A stretch of DNA of 64,000 nucleotides from Odobenus rosmarus divergens (GCF_000321225.1 NW_004450330.1:3223344-3287343); one strand, 5' to 3'; shown: positions 23,532-34,481, counted from the first letter of the stretch. Translations and numbers: made by a program. The notes: generated from the sequence alone by a model not told the origin.

Positions 23532-24345
23532 ATGCATTAGTGAGACCTGTCCCATCATTTTTGATAAGTGTTCTGGAAACTGTTTTCTGTTGACTTGGGA
23601 TGCTAGTAGGAGACACTGCTATTGAAATGGAATGCTTCATTTCAAATGCAAAGATGGGGTCCTGGAGTGGTAGATCCCTGCTAGCATCCCTTAAAAGTCA
23701 GAGGCACAGACATGGCTACAGTAACTGATAAAAGGATAGATGTTGTCATCAAAAGCTTTAACTCACAGTGAAATATGGTGGTGAGTAATTGGTTATTGAT
23801 CCCTGGGCCTGAAAAAAAATGAGAAGTCTACCAGTAACCTAACAGTTCCCCCCCAAAACAAATGCTCATTATGAATGATGAAAGGAACAGAAATAGCAGG
23901 GTGGAATTCTGAATTATTGTTGTATATTCTAGAGAAATTGCTAATTTATGGTAGGTATAAAAATACACTGCTAGATAATAAAGTTTTTGAGCCCCTATTC
24001 TTGGATAGATTTTCTGCAAAAGTACCATAAACTTTGAGTAATACTTCAGATAAAAACATCTAGCATTATGACATACAGTCAGATTTGATAATTCCTTTTC
24101 TTAGCACTGTTTTCTAATCACTTGTATTGTAATGTTTCATTTTATGTCCTATTCATGAATATGCATATGATTTGGCTTCTTATGTCAATCCCTACTTAAA
24201 TTTGGTTCCTTTAATTTCAGGGTTGTGATAATTTGGAAATGGAATAAAATGAAAGTTACCATTAGTACATCCTAATCATTATTTTAAAAATGCAAATATA
24301 AAGAACATTAGAAATATAATAAAATACTCAAGCTTCCTGGAAGAT
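23532..24345. other. Non-coding stretch, nothing firmly recognised
   Basis: 23570-23830 has a faint ERV-internal look but cannot be assigned. The rest is unique AT-rich sequence. Confidence 0.35.
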
Positions 24346-24358
24346 TAAATAGAGGTTA

Positions 24359-24550
24359 TTTTTTTAAATATTTTATTTATTTATTTGACAGAGAGACAGC
24401 AAGAGAGGGAACACAAGCAGGGGGAGTGGGAGAGGGAGAAGCAGGCTTCCCGCTGAGCAGGGAGCCCGATGTGGGGCTCGATCCCAGGACCCTGGGATCA
24501 TGACCTGAGCCGAAGGCAGACACTTAACGACTGAGCCACCTAGGTGCCCC
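24359..24550 (-). mobile_element. CAN-SINE
   Basis: Tail side AAATATTTTATTTATTTATT, body GCAGGCTTCCCGCTGAGCAG, head CTGAGCCACCTAGGTGCCCC. Perfect 13 bp target duplication TAAATAGAGGTTA at 24346-24358 and 24551-24563, so a young copy. Confidence 0.97.
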
Positions 24551-24774
24551 TAAATAGAGGTTAATTTTTCACTAATTCAGAATTTTTAAAAATTAAATAT
24601 TACATATAAATCTAATTCCTTTACATTATTTTTTCAGCCAGTTTCTACTCTTGAAACAACTCTAATATGAAATTTTGGGGTAGTATTTCCTATAGGTATG
24701 TATCCATATGCAATATACTACTGTTGTGTATACTGGAAATTGGACATGTCCTTTATTTTTTTATTATTTTTTTA

Positions 24775-24974
24775 TTATTTTTTTAAGATTATTTATTTGA
24801 GAGTGAGAGAGAGTGGGGGAGAGGCAGAGGGAAAGGAAGAGAGAGAACCTCAAGCAGACTCCATGCTGAGCACAGAGCCTGACTCGGGGCAGGGTGATCC
24901 CACCACCCTGAGATCATGACCTGAGCTGAAACCAGAGTCAGAGGCTTAACTGACTGAGCCACCCAGGCGCTCCC
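24775..24974 (-). mobile_element. CAN-SINE (GCACAGAGCCTGAC subfamily)
   Basis: TTTTTAAGATTATTTATTTG at the tail side, CCATGCTGAGCACAGAGCCT in the body, head TGAGCCACCCAGGCGCTCCC. Same subfamily as the copy at 7781. Target duplication not obvious. Confidence 0.92.
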
Positions 24975-24975
24975 G

Positions 24976-26134
24976 ACAGTTACTTTTAAAAGTGTAAGTT
25001 ATTTTTGACTGAATGCCCGATACTGTGTAGATTAAATTATAGAGATTCAGAGCATATTATATTCCTCCATCAGGATTTATTCCTTCCTTCACAAGTCTGA
25101 AAGAGTGGGGCTGAGCACATGAATTCAATCAGAAGCTAAGTTGATTCAAAATTGGGTTGCAATTATCGTGGAGCTCAGTCTACCTCTCATTCGTTTCTGC
25201 TCTAGGTCACATCCCTCTAGAGCATTCAACTAGGAGCCTATTCTATGTCCTGAGGCTCCTCTCCCTGGAATTTTTTGATCCTTAGCTCTTGCCTCCTTGG
25301 CACCATGGGTTCCCAGACAATTCTGCTCTGCTTTTCTGAACTCTGTCTTTGGCAGACCTTCAGTGTCCTCCCTTGTTTAGTTTCATAATTTGGCAAATGT
25401 CTAGAGGAGAAAACCATCAAGTCTCCAAATTTATCTCTCCATCTTTTTAGACCACTAAAATCTCTGATGGTTTTTCTACTCCTAGAAGGATTTTTCTGCA
25501 TGGGCAAATCTGAATTCTAAGCTTTTCATCTGGTTTCCCCAAATCAGCAAGTAAGCCAGAGAAAAAGCCACTGCAAAAAGTCATCTCATTTTTCCATGGT
25601 TCTACCATCTCCAAAATCCAGACCCTCTTGGATATCATTGATCTGCAGTCCTCCAATACTATCTCCAAACATATCATTGTTGTTATTATCCAGCTTTTCC
25701 TATTATTCTTGTAAAAAATATTGGTCTGCCACAAATGACTCCAGCTTCCCTAGAAACTGAGTTATTGTTCTGTTACATAAAATTCTATGGGGTCAAATCT
25801 TGTTTGTCATGTCTCCTGATTCTTGCTTGGATACACTTTTTTCCACGTCTTATGTTAACTTTGGTTGCAAACTGAGTTTTAGCAAGGTTGGCTTTTCCAC
25901 TAGTTTTGTATGGCTTGAGTTGTGAGTGGGTCCCCCCAGAGGAATTTGATAATTTTCCCTCTAAAGCAACCAATTCATGGAGTGGCCAGCCATTCAAGAA
26001 TTATGACTTTTTGCGGGGTCTCAAGTAAAATGGTTCCAATGCCACTGTTTTTCAGTCCCTACATGAACGTAAAAACTCAAGTCTCTGGATTAATAGTACT
26101 GATGCTGTCTCCTTGAGTATATCCAATATTATTT
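24976..26134. other. Unassigned stretch with long-ish minus-strand open frames
   Basis: 25238-25507 (89 codons) and 25447-25734 (95 codons) on the minus strand overlap in different frames, as expected if one reading frame were broken by an indel. I recognise no domain. It may be an internal part of an old retroelement or unique sequence. Confidence 0.3.
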
Positions 26135-26173
26135 CACACACACACACACACACACACACCACACACACACACC
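26135..26173. repeat. (CA)n microsatellite
   Basis: About 18 CA units with one CC interruption at about 26159. Confidence 0.95.
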
Positions 26174-28129
26174 ATTCGTTTTTAGAACTCTCTTGAGTTT
26201 TAGCACCTGAGATTCTGCCCTTCTGTTTTATCAAGTTATTCTCTGTATTGAGAAATGAACTTGTTATCTTTCATCCAACTTTTCCAAATGTTTATATTAG
26301 AAGCTTTTTTTATGTAATAGTCTACCAATTTGATTTTTCTACTGATTATAAAACAAGGATTGGGAAGGATAAATTGCTTTAAAAATGTCTTTATAATTTG
26401 GTGAACAAACCATTTTTGGCACTTGAAAATAAGTACATTTGTTGTACTAATTAGAAATCATTTTTATTATTCTTATTCACTGAAACAGATTGTTAGGAAC
26501 ATTTTTGGTCTGGTTTGAGTTACTGCACATACTTGAAAGAAAAAAAAGATAAAAGAAGCAAAGCAAGGCAAAACAAATATTTCACAATTCAGATTTATCA
26601 TCTGCCAAAATTGGTGAAGATACACAAAAGTTATATTTATACTAAGAAAATAATTTTAAAATAATTTAAACTTCAACACTGGGCAATATTAAAACTTATT
26701 CAGGGTTAAAGTTTTTCTGATGCTTCCTTCCACCAGCAATGAACAACACAGGAAAGGTTCTTTGCAATCATGGCATTTGAGTATAGGATCTAATTCTGTG
26801 GAGCTGTATATCTTTTGTCCTTTACCAAATGTAGAGCCAAGACTTTTTTTTATGGGATGAACTACTAAGTAACACTGGAAGGAAAAGAGATGATTAGGAC
26901 AGGAATAAGGCTTTTTGATTACAACAAGGCATTTTGAAACCTTTATTGTTACAGGATTTTAAGCCCTGTCCAACAGACTATTCTGAAATTGATGTGCAAA
27001 TTTCACACTGCTTGATGAAATTTTCCCTAAATGGGCTTTTCCCTAACAGAATAGAAGTCATTTTGTGACCCAGTAGCTAGCATCATTAGTGGAGACAGTG
27101 GAGACTCCTGAGTTTTTAAGGCATTCTGGGAAACCGCCACAACTTGGCAGGGTCTCTCTGTGGTTGCTTTATAGTGCAGAGGCTCACTCTGTGTAGTAAA
27201 AATAAAACCAAATTCATTTGGGCACAGTCTTTTTGTTGCTTTATTTAATTTTCACTTTGGCATATGGCCCTTAAAGCTTTAATAGGGCAGATGTGGCTTT
27301 GGAAGAGTTTACTAATCCAGCTTGGTTAATGACTTTCATGGTAGAAGCCAGCTCAGCAGTTTTCTCTCAGTCCATATTTAGTTCCTCTTCTCATTGATTT
27401 TTCCTATGGTGGAATACCTCTCCATGGGGCCACCGATTATCAGTAGATGTTTTCCTGAATTTTGAAGTAACTGCCCTCAGGTTTTTGGGATGCAAAGGCA
27501 TGGGCGGAGTAAATGCTACTAACACTGAGCAATTGATTTCTGCGGGGGAGAAGCAAGTTGCCACTCCTGTCATGGTCCTCAGCATGATGGCTCCAGATTG
27601 CTCTGTGGGATAGAGACTTAATTACACAGGGTTAGCATTTGGGAAAATCCTACATGAATTAGAATATTTGATGATCATTGGGATTCCTGATGTCAGTGCA
27701 GGGCTGTGGAACCAGACAGTCTGTCCTTCATGTCCTGAGGAACTCAAGAGTGTTCTAGATTTCGGAGTCCATTCTCTGACAGTAAGATATATTAATGCCT
27801 GCCCCACAGAATTTTGTGAGGATTCAGTGGCAGGAAGTGGTGTTTCCTAAACTTATAATTCACTTACCAGTAGGAGCAATTTGTAATGTTATATCTGGGT
27901 TCTGTTTGTATTATTATTTACTTAACATGTTTTAACAATCAACTACCCTCCACTCTTTAAAAAATTTATTGCTCCTTTGGCCCCATCCCAAGTAATAGTT
28001 GCAAAAATTTGATGTGCTGGTTATATATTTTTATTATACATAAAAATAAAAGTAAAACCATCTCTTGCATATTTTGGACAACCCTGATAATGTGCTCACA
28101 TAATACTATGATAGCTTTAATCGTACTGG
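26174..28129. other. Non-coding stretch, nothing recognised
   Basis: Unique sequence with scattered short frames (for example 27391-27585 minus and 27668-27850 plus), none with a domain or splice context I trust. Confidence 0.35.
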
Positions 28130-28245
28130 TTGTATCTCCCATTAGGCTGCAAGTTACATGACAACAGGGGCTTTTATTCAATCTATTTATTCTGATGTCT
28201 TTGATACCTAGCATAATAGCTGTCATACAGGAAGACCTCAAATTG
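28130..28245 (+). repeat. L2 LINE 3'-end fragment
   Basis: ATTAGGCTGCAAGTTACATG, ACAACAGGGGCTTTTATTCA, GATACCTAGCATAATAGCTG and CATACAGGAAGACCTCAAAT follow the L2 3' UTR pattern 'agactgtaagctccttgagggcaggga..cccagcacctagcacagtgcctggca..gtgctcaataaa'. Confidence 0.6.
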
Positions 28246-28560
28246 TCTGAAAATTATTTTGGGGTTTCTTGTTTACTTGGAGGAGGAGTCAGATATGGGG
28301 AACAGACTAACCCTTCTCTCCATAGAACGCCTGTACTCAAGCTCAGCACCCACAGGACAGGGGCTTCCTCCCTCTGGCGGGAGGGCTGTGCTTAAACCTA
28401 ACTTGCCATGAGCTCCAAGAGCTGGACGATTGGCTTTCCACTATTATCGCAGAAACCTCTAAAACTTAATCTGATGTGTCTGCCTCCCCAGTATTCTGAT
28501 TACCACCTTACCCTCACTTTTGCTTTCTCTGTTTTCTCCCATACCCCTACACTCTCTCTT
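28246..28560. other. Non-coding stretch, nothing recognised
   Basis: Unique sequence between the L2 fragment and the microsatellite. The 66- and 67-codon plus-strand frames lack domains. Confidence 0.35.
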
Positions 28561-28571
28561 TTTTTTCAAAC

Positions 28572-28602
28572 ACAGACACACACACACACACACACACACA
28601 CA
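28572..28602. repeat. (CA)n microsatellite
   Basis: About 15 CA units preceded by a pyrimidine-rich stretch. Confidence 0.95.
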
Positions 28603-28919
28603 GCAATCTGACTAGTTTGTTTTCATGTTTGCCTTATAAAAAGGGAAATCAGCCCGTTGGCACGGGTCCTCCAGGTGTGTCCAGACACATCTGTGTGCTG
28701 AAGGATGAAAGGGTGGGGCCTCTGCCTTGCAGGCTTGGCTTGTACATGTCCCCAGTGAGGCCCTTTCTTTAGTCTGTACTATAGGACCTTGTGGAAATCC
28801 TCCCAAGCTCTCCATGACAGTTGGCAATTAAAAAAGGCACACACTCTGCATAACCAAAAGATGACAGCATATATATGTAACCTTGTGTTCAGTGAAACCA
28901 AACTCTCTGAAATCGGAAC
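28603..28919. other. Non-coding stretch, nothing recognised
   Basis: Unique sequence. The 71-codon minus-strand frame at 28612-28827 has no recognised domain. Confidence 0.3.
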
Positions 28920-29010
28920 ATATCCTTACATGGTACCCAATTCCTGGCACAGAGTAGCCACGCAGTAAATATTTGTTGGTCTCATGATGAATGGGTAAAT
29001 GAATACTTGC
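28920..29010 (+). repeat. L2/MIR 3'-end fragment
   Basis: CCCAATTCCTGGCACAGAGT followed by AGTAAATATTTGTTGGTC and ATGAATGGGTAAATGAATAC is the common terminal motif 'cctggcacatagtaggtgctcaataaatatttgttgaatgaatg'. Confidence 0.65.
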
Positions 29011-29222
29011 AGCCAGTGGAAGAATAAATAGCTGAAAAACTTTCTGCAAGTTGTTTTTTCAGGATTAAGAGAGTGAAATGCACAAATCTCAGAAGAGTAG
29101 TAAACTAGAACTTAAGTTAGCTGGCACATTTAGGAGTTGACTTATTCTAGATAACCAAATTTTCTGAATAAGTGAAACTTATTCTTCAAAGCATATATTT
29201 GCATTTTGAATAAGCTCTCTTT

Positions 29223-29239
29223 AAAAAGGTGGCCTGGGA
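29223..29239. repeat. Target-site copy 1 (AAAAAGGTGGCCTGGGA)
   Basis: First of three copies of a 17 bp string; the others are at 29683-29699 and 29897-29913 (the last with one change, C to A). It marks the left boundary of the L1 insertion complex. Confidence 0.9.
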
Positions 29240-29469
29240 CATGTATCATATGACCTCACTGATATGAGGAATTCTTAATCGCAGGAAACAAACTGAGGGT
29301 TGCTGGAGTGGTGGGGGGTGGGAGGGAGGGGGCTGCTGGGTGATAGACATTGGGGAGGGTATGTGCTATGCTGAGCGATGTGAATTGTGCAAGACTGTTG
29401 AATCACAGATCTATACCTCTGAAACAAATAATGCAATATATGTTAAGAAAAAAAAAAAGAAGAAGAAGA
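29240..29469 (+). mobile_element. L1 3' end with (AAG)n tail
   Basis: GGGTGATAGACATTGGGGAG, GGTATGTGCTATGCTGAGCG, TGTGAATTGTGCAAGACTG and ACAAATAATGCAATATATGT, then an A-run passing into (GAA)n. This is a carnivoran L1 3' end of a different type from the one after the gap. It is 5'-truncated right at target-site copy 1 and runs into the assembly gap on its right. Confidence 0.88.
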
Positions 29470-29519
29470 NNNNNNNNNNNNNNNNNNNNNNNNNNNNNNN
29501 NNNNNNNNNNNNNNNNNNN
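29470..29519. other. Assembly gap (50 N)
   Basis: Exactly 50 N, which looks like a fixed-size placeholder and not a measured length. It lies between two same-strand L1 3' ends, immediately after the (GAA)n tail of the first. Confidence 0.97.
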
Positions 29520-29682
29520 ATGGGGTAGCCTGGTGATGGGTATTAAAGAGGGCACGTTCTGCGTGGAGCACTGGGTGTTATGCACAAACAATGAATCATG
29601 GAACATGGACATCAAAAACTAATGATGTAATGTATGGTGATTAACATAACAATAAAAAATTAAAAAAATAAAAATAAAAAAT
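29520..29682 (+). mobile_element. Young L1 3' end following the gap
   Basis: GATGGGTATTAAAGAGGGCA, GTGGAGCACTGGGTGTTATG, AATGAATCATGGAACATGGA and AAAAACTAATGATGTAATGT, then an A-rich tail to target-site copy 2 at 29683. Its body is lost in the gap, so its length is unknown. Confidence 0.92.
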
Positions 29683-29699
29683 AAAAAGGTGGCCTGGGA

Positions 29700-29896
29700 G
29701 GGGCGCCTGGGTGGCTCAGTCTGTTAAGCGTCTACCCCCCGCTCAGGTCATGATCCCAAGGTCCTGGGATCGAGCCCTGCATCAGGCTCCTTGCTCTGCA
29801 GGGGGCCCGCTTCTCCCTCTCCTCCCTGCTTGTACTCTCTTACTGTCTCTCCTTCTCTCTCTCTCAAATAAATAAATAAAATCTTAAAAAAAAAAA
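29700..29896 (+). mobile_element. CAN-SINE
   Basis: Head GGGGCGCCTGGGTGGCTCAG, GATCCCAAGGTCCTGGGATC and CTCTGCAGGGGGCCCGCTTC, with tail AAATAAATAAATAAAATCTT plus A-run. Bounded by target-site copies 2 (29683-29699) and 3 (29897-29913): a near-perfect 17 bp duplication. Confidence 0.96.
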
Positions 29897-29910
29897 AAAA
29901 AGGTGGACTG

Positions 29911-30128
29911 GGACACCTGTGTGGCTCAGTCGATTGAGTGACTGACTCTTGATTTGGGCTTAAATAATGATCTCAGGGTCCTGAGACCGATCCCAGTGCA
30001 TGGCTGGCTCCACACTCAGTGGGGAGTCTGCTTGAGATTCTCTTCTTCTGTCCCTCCCCCGCTCTTTCTTTCTCTCTCAAATAAATAAATAAATCTTAAA
30101 AATAAAGTCTATGAAAAATAAATAAAAA
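29911..30128 (+). mobile_element. Older CAN-SINE at the same site
   Basis: Diverged head GGACACCTGTGTGGCTCAGT, ATGATCTCAGGGTCCTGAGA, CAGTGGGGAGTCTGCTTGAG, and tail AAATAAATAAATAAATCTTA. The three copies of the upstream target string end in CTGGGA, which is the start of this SINE, so the SINE predates the L1 and the SINE at 29700. Its own target duplication may be TTTAAAAAGGTGGC (29220) versus TTAAAATGTGGC (30129). Confidence 0.88.
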
Positions 30129-30211
30129 TTAAAATGTGGCTTACTTCTCTGCCTTATTAAATTGAATATATTGTGTATAATTTAACATTCCTCTTAATAC
30201 TTATTAGTAAA

Positions 30212-30409
30212 GGGGCACCTAGGTGGCTCAATCAGTTAAGCTTCTGCCTTCGGCTCAGGTCCTGGAATTGAGTCCCACATCAGGTTCCCTACTCAACAGG
30301 GAGTCTGCTTCTCTGTCTCTCTCTCTCCCTCTGCCCTTCCACCCCTGCTTGTTCTCTCTCTCTCAAATAAATAAATAAAATCCTTTTTAAAAAATAAATT
30401 TTTTATAAA
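30212..30409 (+). mobile_element. CAN-SINE
   Basis: Head GGGGCACCTAGGTGGCTCAA, CATCAGGTTCCCTACTCAAC and AAATAAATAAATAAAATCCT. Perfect 16 bp target duplication AATACTTATTAGTAAA at 30196-30211 and 30410-30425. GATCCCAGG of the usual tRNA part is deleted (CTCAGGTCCTGGAATTGAG). Confidence 0.96.
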
Positions 30410-30425
30410 AATACTTATTAGTAAA

Positions 30426-30736
30426 AAATGTATTTTAGAAGTAATTAGAATTAGGCATAGAACTAGACATTTCAGGAGTCTTCTTTTGTGTAATTTTTCT
30501 TGGCTGAAAAATAACGTGTAGCCAAAGGATACTGATACAAAGTATGGTCCTTAGTAGGAGTCTATTCTTTATCCCCACAGTATTTATTTTACATGGATAT
30601 TTTTCACAGAAAGGAATTGGGAAAGATTATACACTATATGTAGTTAATCACATATTTGTTCTAGTATTTTTGTATTAGCTTGAATTCTTGACTCCCTCTC
30701 AGTTTTTATCTGCAGAACAAGTAAAACCAGATTTTT
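30426..30736. other. Non-coding stretch, nothing recognised
   Basis: Unique AT-rich sequence between two CAN-SINEs. Confidence 0.35.
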
Positions 30737-30752
30737 TCTTATTAGAAATTCT

Positions 30753-30956
30753 GTTTTAATTTTTTTTTAAGATTTTTCTTTTTTTTTGGACAGAGAGAGA
30801 CACAGTGAGAGAGGGAACATAAGCAGGGGGAGTGGGAGAGGGAGAAGCAGGCTTCCCGCTGAGCAGGGAGCCCGATGCAGAGCTTGATCCCAGGACCCTG
30901 GGATCATGACCTGAGCCAAAGGCAGACGCTTAATGACTGAGCCACCTAGGCACCCC
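30753..30956 (-). mobile_element. CAN-SINE
   Basis: TTTTTTTTAAGATTTTTCTT at the tail side, GCAGGCTTCCCGCTGAGCAG, head CTGAGCCACCTAGGCACCCC. Perfect 16 bp target duplication TCTTATTAGAAATTCT at 30737-30752 and 30957-30972. Confidence 0.96.
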
Positions 30957-31059
30957 TCTTATTAGAAATTCTTTTGGGAACTTTGTAGATAATACATTCA
31001 GTTAGGGATGTGTACAAGGAGATTCACTGGAGTAGACTTTTATAGTTAATGTTATTGAT

Positions 31060-31200
31060 CACATACTACTGCCAGCCACTTTCTAACATTTAAGTTTTGC
31101 ATTGCAATTATCTGACTGAAGTGGCATTATCACCATTTTATAAGATGAAAACTGATGCACAGTGTGGTTTAGTAACTCTCCTAAAGATTTCACTGCTAGA
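31060..31200 (-). repeat. MIR fragment
   Basis: Antisense MIR signs: AAGTGGCATTATCACCATTT, TATAAGATGAAAACTGATGC and ACAGTGTGGTTTAGTAACTC. Confidence 0.55.
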
Positions 31201-32104
31201 AAAGTTGTCTGTTGATCTTTCTTGGTGACCCCCTTTTCTCCACACTACGCATGGATCTTCCTTCAATTTTTCTATGTTATCAGTGATATGAAGGTACTGT
31301 TTGGAGGTAATCAGGTGTAGGGATGACCAATGGGAAGTATACAGAAAAAGCTTTAAGGTCAATGTCACATTTTACCATGACTAGAAAATTATCCAACACC
31401 TTGGGAAATTTCTTGCTGGTATGTCCTCCACAGAGCCCTAGCATGCTTCATGTGTTCTAACCACAGAGCCGGAGGCCTTCTCCCTATGGAGCCTCTTCAT
31501 TCCCAAGCCCCACTTACTCTCCCCAGGCAACCAGGGAAAAACAAAATTCTTTTCACTTTCCAATGCAAGGCAGCTCACCTTTATTTCTGAAATTTCTTCT
31601 TCTTTCAGAACATGAATGGATTATTTTTCATGCCCAAAGAGACTTTTCCAGATATTTTCCTAAATAAAGAACCATCTCCATCTCCCTGGTATATAGAAAT
31701 AGCCCTGAGTAATGTATTTTTGTTTGTTTTCAATATTGATGTTTTTCTTCTCACTACATCTATTAATATCAAGAGTTGAAAATAACTTGATAGTAGGAAA
31801 CTGGCAAAAGATATGACCATACGATGAATTTTATGCTTAATTTCACAGGAAAATGTTCATTAAACATTAAGTGAAAAAAGTAGACTATAAAACACTAATA
31901 GCAGTTTGAACACCTTTTCTTTTTTAACAGAAGTTAAAAAACAGTATTACAAATCAGGAACTGTATTATAAATACCAACTATTGTCTGTCATAAACTATA
32001 ACACAGAGATCCCCTCTGGGTTTATTGCGATGTGAACGATCCTTTGCTCTTACTCAAATTCTCTTAACTCTTGTGCTTCCCTGATACGGCCCTTTACTAA
32101 CAGC
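31201..32104. other. Non-coding stretch, nothing recognised
   Basis: Unique sequence. Short minus-strand frames (31138-31368, 31605-31820) lack domain features. Confidence 0.35.
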
Positions 32105-32340
32105 TGATAATTACCAAGAACTTACTCTGGGCCAAATGCAACTCTATGCACGTCACAGGAATTAACTCATTTAAACTCATTCAAAACAACCCGATGAGTG
32201 TGTACTTCTACTATTCCTACTTTATAACTGAGTAAACGGAGGCACAGAGAAGTTAAATACCTGGTTCAGTTTATAAAGCAGCCAGGGGTAAAGCCAGATG
32301 TGAACCAGAAAGTCTGGTTTTGGACCCTACATCCTTATTT
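32105..32340 (-). repeat. MIR SINE, nearly complete
   Basis: Well-preserved antisense MIR: AGAACTTACTCTGGGCCAAA, GGAATTAACTCATTTAAACT, CTTTATAACTGAGTAAACGG, AGGCACAGAGAAGTTAAATA and GCCAGATGTGAACCAGAAAG, in the expected order. Confidence 0.8.
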
Positions 32341-34383
32341 ACCAGGCTTGGGTGTTTTTCCTCTTTCCTTTCTTGTTCTCAAATATCATTTCTTCCTATG
32401 TCAATTGGTTCTGCTTCAATCAACTCTCTGCCATTTCTTATGTGTGCTCCTGTGTTAGGGTAGAATGGGCGTGCTTAGTATATGCATAATCTAATTTATT
32501 GAATCATTAACTTTCATTTTAGGTACGGTATTAAATCAATAGTTTCTGGTCAAATGAATGTTTATAATAGCTCCGCTGCCTATCCCATATGGAAAGGGAA
32601 TACGTCTTTCCTCGTCATTTTGAGACCTCTTATTGTTTAATACAGGGATGAGATGTTTCTAATAGATGAGTGGCTGGATGTCTGACCGTCAGGTAACTGC
32701 CGCAGTGATTATATACTTAATGCTCTTTGCTGGTCAACCCCGGTACCGTCTATGGAAGAACTCAGAGATAAGGGGGTTAATGGAGCATCTGGTGCCTCCC
32801 CTGATAAACTTGGAGAAGCCGCAGGCCTGTAAATAATAGATTGTGGGTGGAATGTTTTTTATTTATGTCTGGAGAGTCTCTGAGGTGCAGGATGATGGGT
32901 GGGGGATTCCCATGCAGCCTGGTGATGCTGAGAGCACACTTGACAGTGGGTAGAGCGCTGTCTTCCCGGATCTGTTTTAGTCCGGCCCTAGACAGGAGTC
33001 CAGAAGCCCCATACCACCCAGATGTTTGCTTCCTCAATAGGAGAAGGGAGCAGCCCAGCTGGCAAGAGAACAGTGGGCCTCACAGGACTTTGTTATGATG
33101 TTATGTTTTCATCCTGTTCCAATCTCTGCTTGGCTGGATAGGAGTTTCTTCTCATAAATGTGTCACCATGCAAATTCTCTGTAAGAACTGATAATTCTTT
33201 ATATCTGCCTTCAAACCCTTTAGTAATCAATTTCTCTGAAGTTTTCTGTTGAAGATTTTTTTTTAAGAGAGATCAGAGGCTGCTGTACAAGGGAAGGTGC
33301 TAAGAGGGGGCCAAAATCTCACTTATTTTCAGTCGATAAGATCATGTGTGTTGTTTCACTGTAGCCTCCAGAAACAAAATACATGATAAGAACTACACCG
33401 AAACTCCTTGAGCTTGCTTGTGCATGCACTGGTTTTCCTTGCAGATCTGTCTGCTTTCTGAGGCTGCAGTGGGATAGAAGACCTCGGAGGACAGTGTGAG
33501 ATGACTGAAGGGCAAATGCCTTTGCACTGCATTGATTACGTAGTCTTCCCAACTGTTTGACGGTGGAGTTCTCTGTTCTCCCGTTCCACAGCTTCTTACC
33601 TTATACAACATTAAAGGTATCCTCGAAATGAGTACATGTGAAAAATTGCAATGTAAGACCATCCCATAATCTGCCTTTAAAAATTATGGGTTCATCTCGA
33701 CATGGAAGAATTGCCTTGTGCTTTAGCGAAATACCATCCTCCAGGTGTTAGAATAGCTGCCCCGTGGCCCTTTGACTGGGTTGCTTTGGTTATCACAGTA
33801 CGTCAGCCTAGATTTGCCCTGTCACACAAATGTGCTGTCAGTAGCTTAGTTTTGACAGTTTTAGTTATGTGTCTCCTTGTAGCATATTGTCACACATACA
33901 CTGACAAGAAGAGATACAGTGTGCTAAATATATATCCTCCAGGAAGAAGAGAGAAGTAGCTCTTAGGGCAAAAACTCTAAATTATTTTTGAGTTAATCTG
34001 TTTTGTGTTGGATTAAGAGCCATTTCTACGTGATAGGAAAGAGTTATAATGTCTAATTTATAAGAAATGAAGTGTTTTAAACAGAGAACTAAGGAATGAT
34101 TTTATAACATTGAATGTCCATCCTTTAATTATATACAAATTTGTCATAAAATATTAGTGAAAATCGGGATGCTTGCTCTATCAAAGGAGATGACAGTTCT
34201 GTGCGTTTATGGTTGTTGATACTCTCAGTTGGCACATGGCTCCAGAAAGATTAAGAATCCTAGTGTGATGTCAGTATAGCTATGCATTGTTCATCTGGCA
34301 CACCAGAGGAGGAGGTCAGTTACCTTGGAGACATTTGATCTCAAGCACAGATTTATAAGGGATACAAGACATATTTAAAAAAC
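32341..34383. other. Mostly unique sequence with a CpG-richer block
   Basis: 32650-33100 is richer in G+C and CpG than its surroundings (GACCGTCAGG, CCCCGGTACCGTC, AGCGCTGTCTTCCCGG), with no repeat signature. It could be a conserved non-coding element. The plus-strand frame 33702-33959 (85 codons) has a hydrophobic centre, VSSLVLTVLVMCLLVAY, but no supporting splice or promoter signals. Confidence 0.35.
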
Positions 34384-34392
34384 AGGTTTCAG

Positions 34393-34481
34393 CTGGCTCG
34401 CTCAGTTGGTAGAACATGAAGCTATTCAGCTCATGATTGAATTGATGTTGGGATCCCAGCAAAAGTGAAAACGGCAACAGT
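34393..34481 (+). mobile_element. Short tRNA-head SINE
   Basis: About 89 bp starting CTGGCTCGCTCAGTTGGTAG (A-box-like) with TCATGATTGAATTGATGTTG and GGATCCCAGC, then a short A-rich end without the CT-rich body or long tail. Direct repeats AGGTTTCAG at 34384-34392 and 34482-34490. Resembles the tRNA part of an old CAN-SINE or a simple tRNA SINE. Confidence 0.6.

Noticed and set aside
29340..29622. Open frames crossing the N gap
   Set aside because: They translate L1 3' UTR and unknown bases; artefacts of the gap.
29700..29780. tRNA gene call from GGCTCAG... box A/B-like sequence, here and in the other SINEs
   Set aside because: These are tRNA-derived SINE heads without a cloverleaf, followed by CT-rich body and A-tail.
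33702..33959. 85-codon frame with a hydrophobic segment as a small membrane protein
   Set aside because: One hydrophobic run in a chance frame is not enough; no promoter, splice or conservation evidence available.
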